A stretch of 64,000 nt of DNA, taken from NCBI GenBank assembly GCA_009841255.1, contig VXMD01000015.1, positions 25,652 to 89,651 of the forward strand, in the 5' to 3' direction. This DNA is from Candidatus Poribacteria bacterium. Its GTDB lineage: Bacteria; Poribacteria; WGA-4E; WGA-3G. Each line of letters starts with the position of its first letter. The stretch's first letter is position 1. Positions 42,636-51,766 of this stretch are shown piece by piece. The translations under genes and the position numbers were made by a program. The notes under the pieces are model-generated. The model did not search any database, was not told where the DNA came from, and worked only from the letters and a program-made list of their open reading frames with translations.

Positions 42636-43715
42636 ATGTCCACACTCAAAATCGCAAACATAGAAACCGAGGTCGTTCAGGTAAATCACCGGGGCAATTG
42701 GCTCTTCATTAAAATCCATGCTAACGATGGTACAATCGGCATCGGCGAGGCTTCCCACGGTAAGGATGACGCGAGCATCCGACACATCATTAACACCCTC
42801 GAATCTACACTCATCGGATGGAATCCATTCCAACTCGAAGTATTTCGCCAGCGTTTCTATCACGACTCTGAAAGCCATACCTACCACACCGCCCTCAGCG
42901 GGATCGACCAAGCGATGTGCGATCTGATAGGTAAGGCGCTGAATGTACCGAGTTATCAAGTGCTGGGTGGTAAGTGTCGAGAAAAAATCCGGCTTTACGC
43001 CAATATCAACCGAGCAACACTCGATCGCAGTCCTTCCGGTTTTGCCACTAATGCAGAGCGCGCTGTTGCTGACGGCTTTACTGCCATAAAATGCGCACCC
43101 TTTGACGATGTTTCCGTCGCGAACGTCTCGCGCGGAACGCTAACCCCTGCTATCTGCGCAGGAATCGATCGTATTCGCACAATCCGTGCCGCGATTGGTG
43201 CAGATATCGATCTGATGGTGGATTGCCATAGCCGTTTTAATCCCGGTATCCTCATCCAAGTCGCCAAGGAACTCGAGGATTTGCACCTCTTCTGGATTGA
43301 GGACGCCGTGTCGCTGGACAATCTCGATGCCTTCGCCTATATGAGCCAATCCATTGGTATTCCGATTGCAACCGGTGAACGTTTACGAACCCTCACAGAT
43401 TTTGATCGGTTGCTAACCCAAACACACGTCGATTATATTTTACCGGATGTCAAACATGTTGGCGGAATTACGGGTTTGAAAAAAATTGCGACGCTTGCGG
43501 CTGCACGAAACGTCATGGTAACACCTCACAATCCGAGCGGTCCCGTCGCAACCGCTGCGAGTGTCCACTGCATGGCGAGTGTCCCGAACTTCGCAATCCT
43601 CGAATATGCGTGGGGCGAAGTCGACTGGCGGGCTTCTCTCATTAATCCCCCAGAAGAAATCGTTGATGGATTTATTAACGTGCCTTCCCGAACGGGATTA
43701 GGGATTACTCTTTAA
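42636..43715 (+). CDS. mandelate racemase/muconate lactonising enzyme-family (enolase superfamily) protein
   Basis: This 359-residue protein has the capping N-domain and a TIM barrel. Metal ligands are Asp196 (MVDCHSRF), Glu222 (WIEDAVS) and Glu248 (ATGERL). The general bases would be Lys152 (IKCAPF), lacking the second lysine of a KxK motif, and His298 (VTPHNPSG), with Asp271 nearby. This is the mandelate-racemase/sugar-acid-dehydratase set. It likely dehydrates or epimerises a sugar acid, which would suit the DapA-family and Gfo/Idh genes elsewhere in the window. There is no clear ribosome site before ATG 42636. Confidence 0.85.
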   Translation: MSTLKIANIETEVVQVNHRGNWLFIKIHANDGTIGIGEASHGKDDASIRHIINTLESTLIGWNPFQLEVFRQRFYHDSESHTYHTALSGIDQAMCDLIGKALNVPSYQVLGGKCREKIRLYANINRATLDRSPSGFATNAERAVADGFTAIKCAPFDDVSVANVSRGTLTPAICAGIDRIRTIRAAIGADIDLMVDCHSRFNPGILIQVAKELEDLHLFWIEDAVSLDNLDAFAYMSQSIGIPIATGERLRTLTDFDRLLTQTHVDYILPDVKHVGGITGLKKIATLAAARNVMVTPHNPSGPVATAASVHCMASVPNFAILEYAWGEVDWRASLINPPEEIVDGFINVPSRTGLGITL

Positions 43716-43733
43716 AACATATCAGGAGTCTCA

Positions 43734-44510
43734 ATGATGCTTTGCAACGTTAATGAGCAGATTATCGCAAAATTTACTTCCTTTTGTCTCCTTCTACTTT
43801 CCCTTGCGTTTGCTGGATGCCTCGGAAATCTACAGACGATGCAGACAGGCACCGACGCCTCTGCCACCGCTACAGAGACGGAGGAAGCCTCACGTCCGCT
43901 CGCGGAACTCCAACTCTCGACCCCTAAAACAAATTACGCACCAAAAGAAGAGATCCCGCTTGAACTCAATATCCAGAACGGTAAATTTGACCTGCTCGTG
44001 CCTTTCTTCAGTGTAGCAACAAAGGGGGCTTTTACGCAGATAACAGTAAAGGACACGAACGGACAAGTTGTCGAATCGAAACGCGCAATCACCCAAGAGA
44101 ACCCACAGAAATATGTAACGCACGACGGAAAATCCGTCCGATGTATCCACGGGTTTGATTTCAAAGCGGACGCGAATCAAGAACTGACATTGAAAGACAT
44201 TCAGCGATACTATCAGTTACAACCCGGAACCTACACGATAACACTCGCGATTGATCTGGAAGTTTACCGAGAATCTATTATCGAGGACCATCCCGAAATA
44301 CGCGAATTAAAACGTGATCTCGCACGACTTCAGAATGACCCGAATCTTCAAGCCGCCGCAAAAGCGGACGCCCTCAATTACTACCAAGAACAAATTAAAT
44401 TCATTGAAGAACGACACAAGGATGAAGTGAAGGACATCTACTTACCCGTCAAATCGCGGCGTGGGCAGGCATCGCTCGTATCCAATGAGATCACAGTAAC
44501 GATAGAATAG
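43734..44510 (+). CDS. lipoprotein, paralogue of the next gene
   Basis: This 258-residue protein has a signal peptide ending in lipobox LAFAGC, with acylated Cys29. A low-complexity Ala/Thr linker follows, then a beta-rich domain ('NYAPKEEIPLELNIQNGKFD', 'LLVPFFSVATKGAFTQITV') and a C-terminal coiled-coil-like segment near 175-225. No family is recognised; the beta domain looks immunoglobulin-like. AGGAG lies 6 nt before ATG 43734. It shares about the same layout and many motifs with the following gene, so they are tandem duplicates 8 nt apart. Confidence 0.75.
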   Translation: MMLCNVNEQIIAKFTSFCLLLLSLAFAGCLGNLQTMQTGTDASATATETEEASRPLAELQLSTPKTNYAPKEEIPLELNIQNGKFDLLVPFFSVATKGAFTQITVKDTNGQVVESKRAITQENPQKYVTHDGKSVRCIHGFDFKADANQELTLKDIQRYYQLQPGTYTITLAIDLEVYRESIIEDHPEIRELKRDLARLQNDPNLQAAAKADALNYYQEQIKFIEERHKDEVKDIYLPVKSRRGQASLVSNEITVTIE

Positions 44511-44518
44511 AATTTGCC

Positions 44519-45250
44519 ATGAAAACATTAAAAAATTTCGTGCTTTCTTGTCTACTACTGATTTTTAGCGTGGCAGGGTGCACCCCAAGGCAAACTGAGT
44601 TCTTTTTGGCATTCCCAACCGATGCGGCGACTGCCACTTCGGGGGTTATCCTCTCTCTTATCGCATTCAAGTCAACTTATGCCCCCAAAGAATCCATCCC
44701 ACTTGAACTCGGTATTCGGGGTGGAGAATTCAACCTGCTTGTTCCTTTCGTCAATGTCGCAACACCCGGTGCATTTACACAATTGAAAGTAACCGATACC
44801 GACGGCAACGTTGTCGAACCCAAACGCTCGATTCCACTGCCCAACACAGCAGAAATCTTCATCGAAAAAGAGGGGAAACCTATCCAGTGCATCCGTGGAT
44901 TTGAATTAAAATCTGCCACAACACAGGTTGTCTCTTTAGCAGATCTGCGGAAATACTATGAGCTTCAGGAAGGCAACTACACAATCACACTCACAATGGA
45001 GTTACCGGTTTACCGAGATTTTTTGAAAAAGCGAAATCCAGAGGTTATGGAATTAGAAGAAGAGATTAAGCGGATTAAAAAGGTTACAGATGCACACGTT
45101 TCCGCCGCCGATAAACGTTCCGCAGTGAACGATCTCCAGCAACAGATTGAACGCCTTGAGAAGAGATCCAACAATATCTATCTGCCTGTCAAATCGCTGC
45201 TCGGTAAGGCATCCCTCACATCCAACAGTGTGGTCCTGACAATAGAATAA
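44519..45250 (+). CDS. lipoprotein, paralogue of the previous gene
   Basis: This 243-residue protein has lipobox FSVAGC (Cys21). The same body follows as in the preceding lipoprotein: 'YAPKESIPLELGIRGGEFN', 'LLVPFVNVATPGAFTQLKV', 'DLRKYYELQEGNYTITLTM', a charged helical segment and the end SNSVVLTIE (the sister ends SNEITVTIE). Function unknown; a surface or periplasmic structural role is plausible. The start is 8 nt after the previous stop, so they are probably cotranscribed. The nuo promoter follows about 80 nt after the stop. Confidence 0.75.
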   Translation: MKTLKNFVLSCLLLIFSVAGCTPRQTEFFLAFPTDAATATSGVILSLIAFKSTYAPKESIPLELGIRGGEFNLLVPFVNVATPGAFTQLKVTDTDGNVVEPKRSIPLPNTAEIFIEKEGKPIQCIRGFELKSATTQVVSLADLRKYYELQEGNYTITLTMELPVYRDFLKKRNPEVMELEEEIKRIKKVTDAHVSAADKRSAVNDLQQQIERLEKRSNNIYLPVKSLLGKASLTSNSVVLTIE

Positions 45251-45331
45251 CCCAAGTTTTGTAGCGTAAACTTTCAATTTGCGCACGCATAAGGGTGAAC
45301 ACAATGCGTCCGCGTCAGTTGAAAATTTTAC

Positions 45332-45360
45332 TTGCAAATTCGCGCAAAATGATATATAAT
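45332..45360 (+). promoter_or_regulatory. nuo operon promoter
   Basis: TTGCAA (45332-45337), a 17-nt spacer and TATAAT (45355-45360) lie 65 nt before the nuoA start. This is a good housekeeping promoter driving nuoABC and probably beyond. Confidence 0.75.
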
Positions 45361-45425
45361 TTTAACAACGAAGTCGTATATATACAAAGTTTTCGTAACA
45401 TGGCGGTTCCCAAGGATAATCCAGA

Positions 45426-45836
45426 ATGCTTTTTAACTTCGCAAATGTGCTAATCTTCTTGATTGTCGGCTGTTTATTTGTCGTTTTAAACCTTACCATT
45501 TCTCGCCTCCTCCATACGAAACTATTCTCAGGCGAAAAGTATATCCCCTATGAATGCGGCGAAGATCCGATCGGTGATACGCGGATTAAGTTTAACACCC
45601 GCTTTTACGTCATCGCCCTCATTTTCCTCATCTTTGACGTGGAAACCGTGTTCCTTTTCCCGTGGGCGGTCGTTTTCCGAGACTTCGGGCTCTTCGCATT
45701 TTTGGAGATGCTCGTTTTCATCGCCATTCTATTAGTTGGGCTCGCCTACGTCTGGGCAAAAGGAGATTTGGAGTGGATCCGATCCACGCAGTTGGAGGTC
45801 CAATCCCTCCAGAGGGAAGAAAGCTATGATAATTGA
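45426..45836 (+). CDS. nuoA: NADH-quinone oxidoreductase subunit A
   Basis: This 136-residue protein has three transmembrane helices and the conserved loop '[19 protein letters not shown]', including the cysteine at the quinone-channel junction. The second helix is [20 protein letters not shown]. It forms part of the membrane arm at the interface to the quinone site. AAGGA lies 10 nt before ATG 45426. Its end overlaps the nuoB start by 11 nt. Confidence 0.95.
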   Translation: MLFNFANVLIFLIVGCLFVVLNLTISRLLHTKLFSGEKYIPYECGEDPIGDTRIKFNTRFYVIALIFLIFDVETVFLFPWAVVFRDFGLFAFLEMLVFIAILLVGLAYVWAKGDLEWIRSTQLEVQSLQREESYDN

Positions 45837-46407
45837 TGAAAAACTCGATAAAAACGTAATTGTTACCTCAGTTGACGCCGTCGCCAATTGGGCACGCTCC
45901 TCCGCACTCTGGCCCATGACGTTCGGACTTGCCTGTTGCGCCATTGAATTCATGGCGACTGCCGCTTCTAACTACGACCTCGACCGATTCGGGGCAGGTG
46001 TGCCACGCGCCACGCCTCGTCAATCTGACCTCATGGTCATCTCTGGCACAGTGACACTCAAAATGGCAACACGGATTAAACGGCTTTATGAACAGATGCC
46101 GGAACCCAAATACGTCATTTCAATGGGTAGCTGCGCTACCAGCGGCGGACCCTATTGGCAGCACGGATACCACGTCCTCAAAGGCGTTGATCGTATTATC
46201 CCTGTTGATGTTTATGTGCCCGGATGCCCACCACGCCCGGAAGCACTCATTGAAGGACTACTCAAATTACAAGAGAAGATTAAAACCCAAACGGTCGCAA
46301 AACGCGATCACGTGCCGTTCCTGAAGAGACTCTTTACCAAAACAGAGTGGTACGAGCTTGAAGGAACTGAAACTACAGAAGGCGATACCTCTGAAACCAA
46401 CGCCTAA
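45826..46407 (+). CDS. nuoB: NADH-quinone oxidoreductase subunit B
   Basis: This 193-residue protein starts at ATG 45826 within the end of nuoA; a longer in-frame start would lie deep in nuoA. The N2 iron-sulfur cluster ligands are all present: Cys37 and Cys38 (GLACCAIEF), Cys103 (GSCATSG) and Cys134 ([10 protein letters not shown]). It passes electrons to quinone. It is coupled to nuoA by overlap, with nuoC 60 nt downstream. Confidence 0.96.
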   Translation: MIIDEKLDKNVIVTSVDAVANWARSSALWPMTFGLACCAIEFMATAASNYDLDRFGAGVPRATPRQSDLMVISGTVTLKMATRIKRLYEQMPEPKYVISMGSCATSGGPYWQHGYHVLKGVDRIIPVDVYVPGCPPRPEALIEGLLKLQEKIKTQTVAKRDHVPFLKRLFTKTEWYELEGTETTEGDTSETNA

Positions 46408-46467
46408 GATGCCAATTCGTTCAACAGCAGGAGCGATCTGTAATCGCGACCATGGAGTAGGATATAC

Positions 46468-46953
46468 GTGAAACCCGAAGAAATCTATGAAGTCCTAACC
46501 AAACAGTTTGGTGAAGTCGTCCTCGGTTTTGACACCGAACTCGTGGGTGACCCGAATATTCGCATTGCCCCCTCAGCAATCGTCGATGTGTGCCAATATC
46601 TCGCCGAAACCGATACATTGGCATTTGATTCCCTGATGTGCCTCAGCGGGGTTGATTTGAATGCCAAGGATGAAGACCTCGCGATCGTCTACCATCTCTA
46701 TGCAATGCAGCACCGGCATAGCGTCGTTTTGAAAACGACAGTCCCGAAAACCGATGCGCACCTCCCAAGCGTTTCGCATATATGGAAAACCGCAGATTGG
46801 CACGAGCGTGAAACTTATGACCTTTACGGAATCCTTTTTGAGGGACACAGCGATCTCCGTCGTATTTTGCTTCCTGATGATTGGGACGGATATCCGCTAC
46901 GTAAGGACTACAAGGAGCCTGAATTCTATCGCGGCATGCGTGTACCATATTAG
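46468..46953 (+). CDS. nuoC: NADH-quinone oxidoreductase subunit C
   Basis: This 161-residue separate NuoC (not fused to NuoD) carries the 30-kDa signature 'ERETYDLYGILFEGHSDLRR' and 'LPDDWDGYPLRKDY'. The start is GTG 46468, with GGAGTAGGA about 6 nt upstream. It binds at the quinone module next to NuoD. A hairpin and a 500-nt repeat-rich gap with a new promoter follow, so the operon may be split here. Confidence 0.93.
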   Translation: MKPEEIYEVLTKQFGEVVLGFDTELVGDPNIRIAPSAIVDVCQYLAETDTLAFDSLMCLSGVDLNAKDEDLAIVYHLYAMQHRHSVVLKTTVPKTDAHLPSVSHIWKTADWHERETYDLYGILFEGHSDLRRILLPDDWDGYPLRKDYKEPEFYRGMRVPY

Positions 46954-46964
46954 GTGAGTTTTCG

Positions 46965-47111
46965 TTCTGTGTGACGCTACACAGAAAACGTTACACTTTT
47001 AATTTTTCGAAACGGAGCACGGCACTCAAAATGCCTCTGAACCCAGGCAGAACGTGGGTTTATCGGACGTGCATGCTAAGCATGCAATGTTACACTGGTG
47101 TAACATTTTTC
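46965..47111 (+). terminator. hairpins after nuoC, including a strong terminator-like one
   Basis: TTCTGTGT/ACACAGAA (46965-46986) and GCATGC/GCATGC (47071-47085) are followed by a perfect 10-bp stem AATGTTACAC/GTGTAACATT (47086-47107) running into TTTTT. The last one looks like an intrinsic terminator between nuoC and nuoD. A promoter follows about 60 nt later. Confidence 0.5.
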
Positions 47112-47168
47112 TACGGAAATGGTTGGCAAATTACAACATAAACCTGCCCTGAAAAAACCTGTTAAGAT

Positions 47169-47197
47169 TTGACATCGGACGGCAAAAGTGGTATCAT
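47169..47197 (+). promoter_or_regulatory. promoter between nuoC and nuoD
   Basis: TTGACA (47169-47174), a 17-nt spacer and TATCAT (47192-47197). It would start a nuoD-N transcript, complementing the terminator-like hairpin before it; the leader would be about 250 nt. Confidence 0.6.
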
Positions 47198-47254
47198 ATA
47201 TACTGGTAAAGTCCAAAAATACGAGAGAACGTGTAAGTCCTACAAAAAAAGAAA

Positions 47255-47452
47255 CGCAGCTTAGAACGAAGTGGAGAGCAGATTTAAGAAAGGACCGTCA
47301 TAAACCAAACCGCCCTGCTTTAACCGCAAGGTAACATTAAAAGGTAGCCTGCAACAACGGCGCAGGCGGATTTAAGGAACGCATGCTAAAGTCAAAACGT
47401 TCGTTGTTCCTCCGCAAGGTAAGATTAAAAATCCGCAAGGTAACATTAAAAA
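47255..47452 (+). repeat. nested start-site elements before nuoD
   Basis: Three copies of the CCGCAAGG-A/T end lie at about 47319-47342, 47412-47431 and 47432-47452; the last ends at the nuoD ATG with AAGG 12 nt before it. The stretch 47286-47452 is nearly the same as 51011-51173 before nuoJ, including GTAGCCTGCAACAACGGCGC. The 5' end (AACGAAGTGGAG...GATTTAAG) matches the common 5' module. Nesting suggests repeated insertion at the same start codon. Confidence 0.75.
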
Positions 47453-48658
47453 ATGGAAACGACACCACAGACTGAAAGCAAAATCATAGAACTAAAACCG
47501 TTCGCCGATGAAATGGTCGTCAATATGGGACCTCAGCATCCAAGTACACACGGTGTGCTACGCTTGGAATTGAAATTGGATGGTGAAGTCGTTCGGGAAG
47601 CGATCCCTCACATCGGCTACCTGCATCGCTGTTTCGAAAAGCACTCCGAGAATCTCTCCTATCCTCAAATCATTCCCTTTACCGACCGAATGGATTACAT
47701 AGCGGCGATGAACCAGAATTGGGGATTCTGTCTCGCTGTCGAGAAATTGTTGGAGCTGGATGAAAGCAAGGAATTCGAGGTGCCGGAACGAGCGGAATAC
47801 CTACGGGTACTTATCTGTGAATTAAATCGTATTGCGAGCCACCTCCTCTCCTTCGGGACCTACGGGATGGACCTCGGCGCATTTACGCCCTTTCTCTATG
47901 CCTTCCGGGATCGGGAACGGTTACTCCTGCTTTTCGAGAAAGTGTGCGGCGCACGACTCACCTACAACTATATCCGCATCGGGGGCGTCTCCGAAATCAT
48001 CCCGATGGAGTCGGGTTCCATTGCCGAACAGAATTTTTTGGACGAAGTCGAGGCGTTTTTAGACTATTTTGAACCGTTGATTGACGAATATAACGAACTC
48101 CTGACGAAAAACAGCATCTTCTCGGAACGCACAACAGGCGTCGCTGTCATGTCGGCAGACATGGCACTGAGCTACGGCGCGACAGGTCCGAACTTGCGCG
48201 GTTCCGGTGTTGATTGGGATCTTCGGCGAGACGAACCCTACTCCATTTACGACAGGTTTGACTTTGATGTGCCTGTTGCCGTGGACGTTCCAGAATTAGG
48301 ATCCGTCGTTGGAGACTGCTGGAGTCGATACAAAATACGCATGGATGAAATGAAAGAGTCCGTCCGGATTGTACGACAGATTTTAGCGGAAGGACTCCCC
48401 GGTGGTCCCGTGATGGCAGATTTAAAAGCCGTCCGTCCACCCAAAGGCGAACTCTATTTCCGCAGTGAAGCCCCGCGCGGTGAACTCGGATTCTACATTG
48501 TCAGCGATGGCACACCGAAGCCGGTCCGTCTCAAGGGACGCTCCCCGTGCTTTAGTGCTTTGAGTGCGCTACAGGAACTCAGTCGAGGTTTGATGGTCGC
48601 AGATATTATTGCCATTATCGGCAGTATTGATATCGTGATGGGAGAAGTGGACCGATAA
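47453..48658 (+). CDS. nuoD: NADH-quinone oxidoreductase subunit D
   Basis: This 401-residue 49-kDa subunit has the characteristic 'VNMGPQHPSTHGVLRLEL', 'IGYLHRCFEKHSENLSYPQ', 'RIASHLLSFGTYGMDLGAF' and a terminal quinone-site region SIDIVMGEVDR. It lacks the nickel-binding cysteine pairs of related hydrogenases, as expected. Its ribosome site is the end of a repeat element. nuoH follows after 44 nt; nuoE, F and G, which often sit at this point, are absent. Confidence 0.96.
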   Translation: METTPQTESKIIELKPFADEMVVNMGPQHPSTHGVLRLELKLDGEVVREAIPHIGYLHRCFEKHSENLSYPQIIPFTDRMDYIAAMNQNWGFCLAVEKLLELDESKEFEVPERAEYLRVLICELNRIASHLLSFGTYGMDLGAFTPFLYAFRDRERLLLLFEKVCGARLTYNYIRIGGVSEIIPMESGSIAEQNFLDEVEAFLDYFEPLIDEYNELLTKNSIFSERTTGVAVMSADMALSYGATGPNLRGSGVDWDLRRDEPYSIYDRFDFDVPVAVDVPELGSVVGDCWSRYKIRMDEMKESVRIVRQILAEGLPGGPVMADLKAVRPPKGELYFRSEAPRGELGFYIVSDGTPKPVRLKGRSPCFSALSALQELSRGLMVADIIAIIGSIDIVMGEVDR

Positions 48659-48702
48659 ACGCGCTTCATAGTGAAGTTGACCGAATCGAGCAAGGAGGTC
48701 GG

Positions 48703-49971
48703 ATGTCGGATTTTAGGGCACTGTTTGTAGGTTTTCCAGACTTCAACATATATGAAAGTTTCTTTCCCAATATAAACCTACAGGACAAACTCAATTGGGC
48801 AGAGGAATTTATACAGAACGTTGTCCTTCCGCGATTGCCGGAAGCGGTTGCTTCGCATTTTCCTGTAGAGATCGGCACAGTTCTTGTTATGTTCGCATGT
48901 GCTGGTATTTTTGTTGGAGTTGTCCCACTACTTCCCTTAGTGTTGGTGCTTGCAGAACGAAAGGTCTCCGCACGTTTTCAGAATCGAACGGGTCCCATGC
49001 GTGTCGGACCGTGGGGTATACTACAAACGTTAGCCGATGGTGTAAAACTCATCTTCAAAGAAGATTTTATCCCCCCACAAGGCGATAGATTCCTTTTCCT
49101 CCTCGCGCCTTATATCATTTTTGCCTGCTCTTTCGCCGTCTTCGCTGCTATTCCGTTCGGGGACGGTATATTGGTGAGCGACTTCAATATCGGCATCTTC
49201 TATATCATGGCGATCTCCTCTGTGATTGTTATGGGGGTGATTATGGCGGGCTGGTCTTCAAACAGTAAATGGTCGTTGTTAGGTTCACTCCGCTCCGCCG
49301 CCCAGATTGTCAGCTATGAAATTCCACTCGGACTCTCTATCCTCACTGTTGTCATGCTCGTCGAAAGCTTGAGTATGCAGGAGATTGTCGCAAGTCAATC
49401 CAACGGCGTTTTCAGTTGGCTCATCTTCCGAACGCCCTTTACCTTTATCGCATTCTTTGTTTTCTTTATTTCTTCTATTGCTGAGGTAAATCGAACACCT
49501 TTTGATTTGCCCGAAGCCGAGTCTGAAATCGTTGCCGGGTTCCATACCGAGTATAGCGGAATGCGCTTCGCCCTCTTCTTCATCGCTGAATACGCGAATA
49601 TGTTCGCCGTGAGCGCAATCGCTGTGACACTCTTCCTCGGCGGGTGGGAAGGTGCCTTGCCGGGTTACGATATTCTCGGCGGATTCCCCGGTTTCGTTAT
49701 CAAATCTATGGCACTCGTCTTTTTGATGATGTGGATCAGATGGACGCTGCCGCGCCTACGGGTAGATCAATTGATGAATCTTTGCTGGAAATACTTTATC
49801 CCGATCTCCTTCTTTAACATTTTAGGCACTGGCATCTGGGGACTCATCTTTCCAGAGGATACCCTGATTAGCACCAGCATTAGTTGCGCAATTATCTATA
49901 TTGGGCTTATCGCCGCATATAAAGTTGCTGGACGGGGCCTCGCACAGAGACCCGCACCACAACCGAGTTAG
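48703..49971 (+). CDS. nuoH: NADH-quinone oxidoreductase subunit H
   Basis: This 422-residue membrane subunit is somewhat long because of an N-terminal extension of about 55 residues before the first family helix. It shows 'LAERKVSARFQNRTGPMRVG', 'DGVKLIFKEDFIPP' and the acidic quinone-channel loop 'EVNRTPFDLPEAESEIVAGF'. It connects the quinone cavity to the pumping arm. AAGGAGG lies 5 nt before ATG 48703. A pair of tandem repeat elements separates it from nuoI. Confidence 0.95.
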   Translation: MSDFRALFVGFPDFNIYESFFPNINLQDKLNWAEEFIQNVVLPRLPEAVASHFPVEIGTVLVMFACAGIFVGVVPLLPLVLVLAERKVSARFQNRTGPMRVGPWGILQTLADGVKLIFKEDFIPPQGDRFLFLLAPYIIFACSFAVFAAIPFGDGILVSDFNIGIFYIMAISSVIVMGVIMAGWSSNSKWSLLGSLRSAAQIVSYEIPLGLSILTVVMLVESLSMQEIVASQSNGVFSWLIFRTPFTFIAFFVFFISSIAEVNRTPFDLPEAESEIVAGFHTEYSGMRFALFFIAEYANMFAVSAIAVTLFLGGWEGALPGYDILGGFPGFVIKSMALVFLMMWIRWTLPRLRVDQLMNLCWKYFIPISFFNILGTGIWGLIFPEDTLISTSISCAIIYIGLIAAYKVAGRGLAQRPAPQPS

Positions 49972-49992
49972 GGTTTCTCTCAGGCGAGTCTC

Positions 49993-50227
49993 AAAGCACG
50001 TAGCCCGTAACATTGTCCCGCAAGCCTCTATATGCTTGCGCTAGGAGGGCGGATCTACGGGGAGGCTCGTGGGATGCCAAACCGCACTGACCGAACCGCA
50101 AGGTAAAATTAAAACCCTTAGGTGAGTCTCAAAATCCGTAGCCCGTAAGCGGAGCGGAGGGCGGATCTACGGGAAGACTCGCGAAATGCCAAACCGAACT
50201 GACCGAACCGCAAGGTAAACTAAAAAA
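49993..50227 (+). repeat. two tandem start-site elements before nuoI
   Basis: Copy 1 spans about 49993-50114 and copy 2 about 50130-50227. Each has a 5' palindromic module (CGTAG/CTACG at 49999-50003 and 50055-50059; CCGTAG/CTACGG at 50136-50141 and 50167-50172) and the end ACTGACCGAACCGCAAGG plus A/T tract. Copy 1 carries an inserted CGCAAGC/GCTTGCG hairpin. Only copy 2 meets an ATG (50228), with AAGG 12 nt before it. Confidence 0.8.
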
Positions 50228-50947
50228 ATGGACAAATACATACGAAACATCTACAGGGGCGTTTATACCGTTCTCGTTGGGATGCGGGTGACAATCAGGC
50301 AGTTCTTTGAACCCAACGTCACGCATCAATATCCCTATGAACACGACTTTGAAAAAAAACGGAACGTCCGAGAGATTCCGAAAGGGTATCGCGGGCAACT
50401 CTACAATCGAATTGAGGATTGCATCGGGTGCAAAAAATGTGAGATGATTTGTCCCGTTGATTGCATTACGATCACAGGTACCAAACTTCCCAAGGGCGAA
50501 CAACTGTGGGATAGCATGAACGTCGTTCACCTCAAGGATGGGCGTGAAGTCATTGGTCTTATTGAAGGGGACGACAAAAAAATAAAGTCGGCAGATTCAA
50601 TAACCCTTACGAATATCACTTCTCGCCAAGGTCCGCAAGAAGTTATAGACCGCCTTGAGTCGTCTGGCGTCGATAGTCGGACCCAAACCTTTTCTGGAGA
50701 CGAGGTATCACGTGTTGTCACCCGAAATCCGGTGGTCTTCTACCTCGACCAGTTCGATATTGACATGTCCCTCTGTATGTATTGTGGGCTTTGCACTGAG
50801 GTTTGTCCGACAGAGTGTCTCACGATGAAGGATACACTCGCCGGGATTGAGTACTCCAAATTCGACCGATCGGATCTAATCTTTAAGTTTGACAAACAAG
50901 AGATGTACGGTAAAGGTAGCACCGAAGAAGCAGATGCCGCGGATTAG
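50228..50947 (+). CDS. nuoI: NADH-quinone oxidoreductase subunit I with a long inter-cluster insert
   Basis: This 239-residue protein has two 4Fe-4S motifs: Cys65, 68, 71 and 75 (CIGCKKCEMICP) and Cys183, 186, 189 and 193 (CMYCGLCTEVCP). Normal NuoI has about 25-30 residues between the motifs; here there are over 100. The insert (about 85-172) is hydrophilic, with HLKDGREVIGLIEGDD near 101-116 and a Ser/Thr-rich end. It sits in the hydrophilic arm and passes electrons toward NuoB. With NuoEFG absent it may be where an external donor docks (inference). Confidence 0.92.
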   Translation: MDKYIRNIYRGVYTVLVGMRVTIRQFFEPNVTHQYPYEHDFEKKRNVREIPKGYRGQLYNRIEDCIGCKKCEMICPVDCITITGTKLPKGEQLWDSMNVVHLKDGREVIGLIEGDDKKIKSADSITLTNITSRQGPQEVIDRLESSGVDSRTQTFSGDEVSRVVTRNPVVFYLDQFDIDMSLCMYCGLCTEVCPTECLTMKDTLAGIEYSKFDRSDLIFKFDKQEMYGKGSTEEADAAD

Positions 50948-51010
50948 AAGGTAAATTAGGCAGATATTAGCATCAAACCTGTAACTTGAAACGAAGGGGA
51001 ACGCGGATCT

Positions 51011-51173
51011 AAGAAAGGACCGTCATAAACCCCCCTGCTTTAACCGCAAGGTAACATTACTTTAACCGCAAGGTAACATTAAAAGGTAGCCTGCAACAAC
51101 GGCGCAGGCGGGTTTAAGGAACGCACATCAAAGTCGAAACGTCCGTTGTTCCTCCGCAAGGTAAGTTAAAAAA
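51011..51173 (+). repeat. nested start-site elements before nuoJ
   Basis: This is nearly the same 163-nt block as 47286-47452. The CCGCAAGG-A/T ends lie at about 51039-51060, 51061-51084 and 51152-51173; the last joins the nuoJ ATG with AAGG 12 nt upstream. The first two are a direct tandem duplication of about 21 nt. Confidence 0.8.
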
Positions 51174-51692
51174 ATGGAATTTACGCTCAAAACCCTTATT
51201 TTTTACGGCTTCGCCCTAATGACAATTGCGTCCGCGCTCGTTGTTGTCACCGTCCGAAACATCGTTCATGCCGCGTTTTCGCTCATGGTGACGCTCTTCG
51301 GCGTTGCCGGACTTTACGTTTTCTTACAGGCTGACTTTCTCGCCGCAACACAGGTGATTGTCTATGTCGGCGGTATACTCGTTCTCATTCTATTCGGCGT
51401 CATGATGACAAGTGGACACTTAGAAATGCGCATTCATATTGAACGCGGGCAACTGCTCCTTGGCGGCGCGGTCGCTCTGGCACTGCTCATGTTGCTTTTA
51501 ACTGTTATCGCGAATACACCCGCATGGAAGAATCTCACCGATGATGGCACCGAGCTCCCACCGACAACAGAACGCATTGGAGAATTGATTCTAAACGGGC
51601 CATTTCTCTTGCCATTTGAAGTCGTCTCTGTGTTGCTATTGGTCGCTTTAATCGGAGCCGCCCTAATTTCCCGAAAGGAGGTTCGGGAGTAA
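51174..51692 (+). CDS. nuoJ: NADH-quinone oxidoreductase subunit J
   Basis: This 172-residue protein has five transmembrane helices. The conserved helix 3 region reads 'FLAATQVIVYVGGILVLILF' followed by GVMMTSG; its pi-bulge participates in coupling electron transfer to pumping. The start is supplied by a repeat element. nuoK follows after 74 nt. Confidence 0.94.
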   Translation: MEFTLKTLIFYGFALMTIASALVVVTVRNIVHAAFSLMVTLFGVAGLYVFLQADFLAATQVIVYVGGILVLILFGVMMTSGHLEMRIHIERGQLLLGGAVALALLMLLLTVIANTPAWKNLTDDGTELPPTTERIGELILNGPFLLPFEVVSVLLLVALIGAALISRKEVRE

Positions 51693-51766
51693 CCAATCCT
51701 CTAACCCGCCTTATCAAAGGCGAACGGAACCGGGCTTACAAAGCACTCCTACGAAAATAAAGAAAC

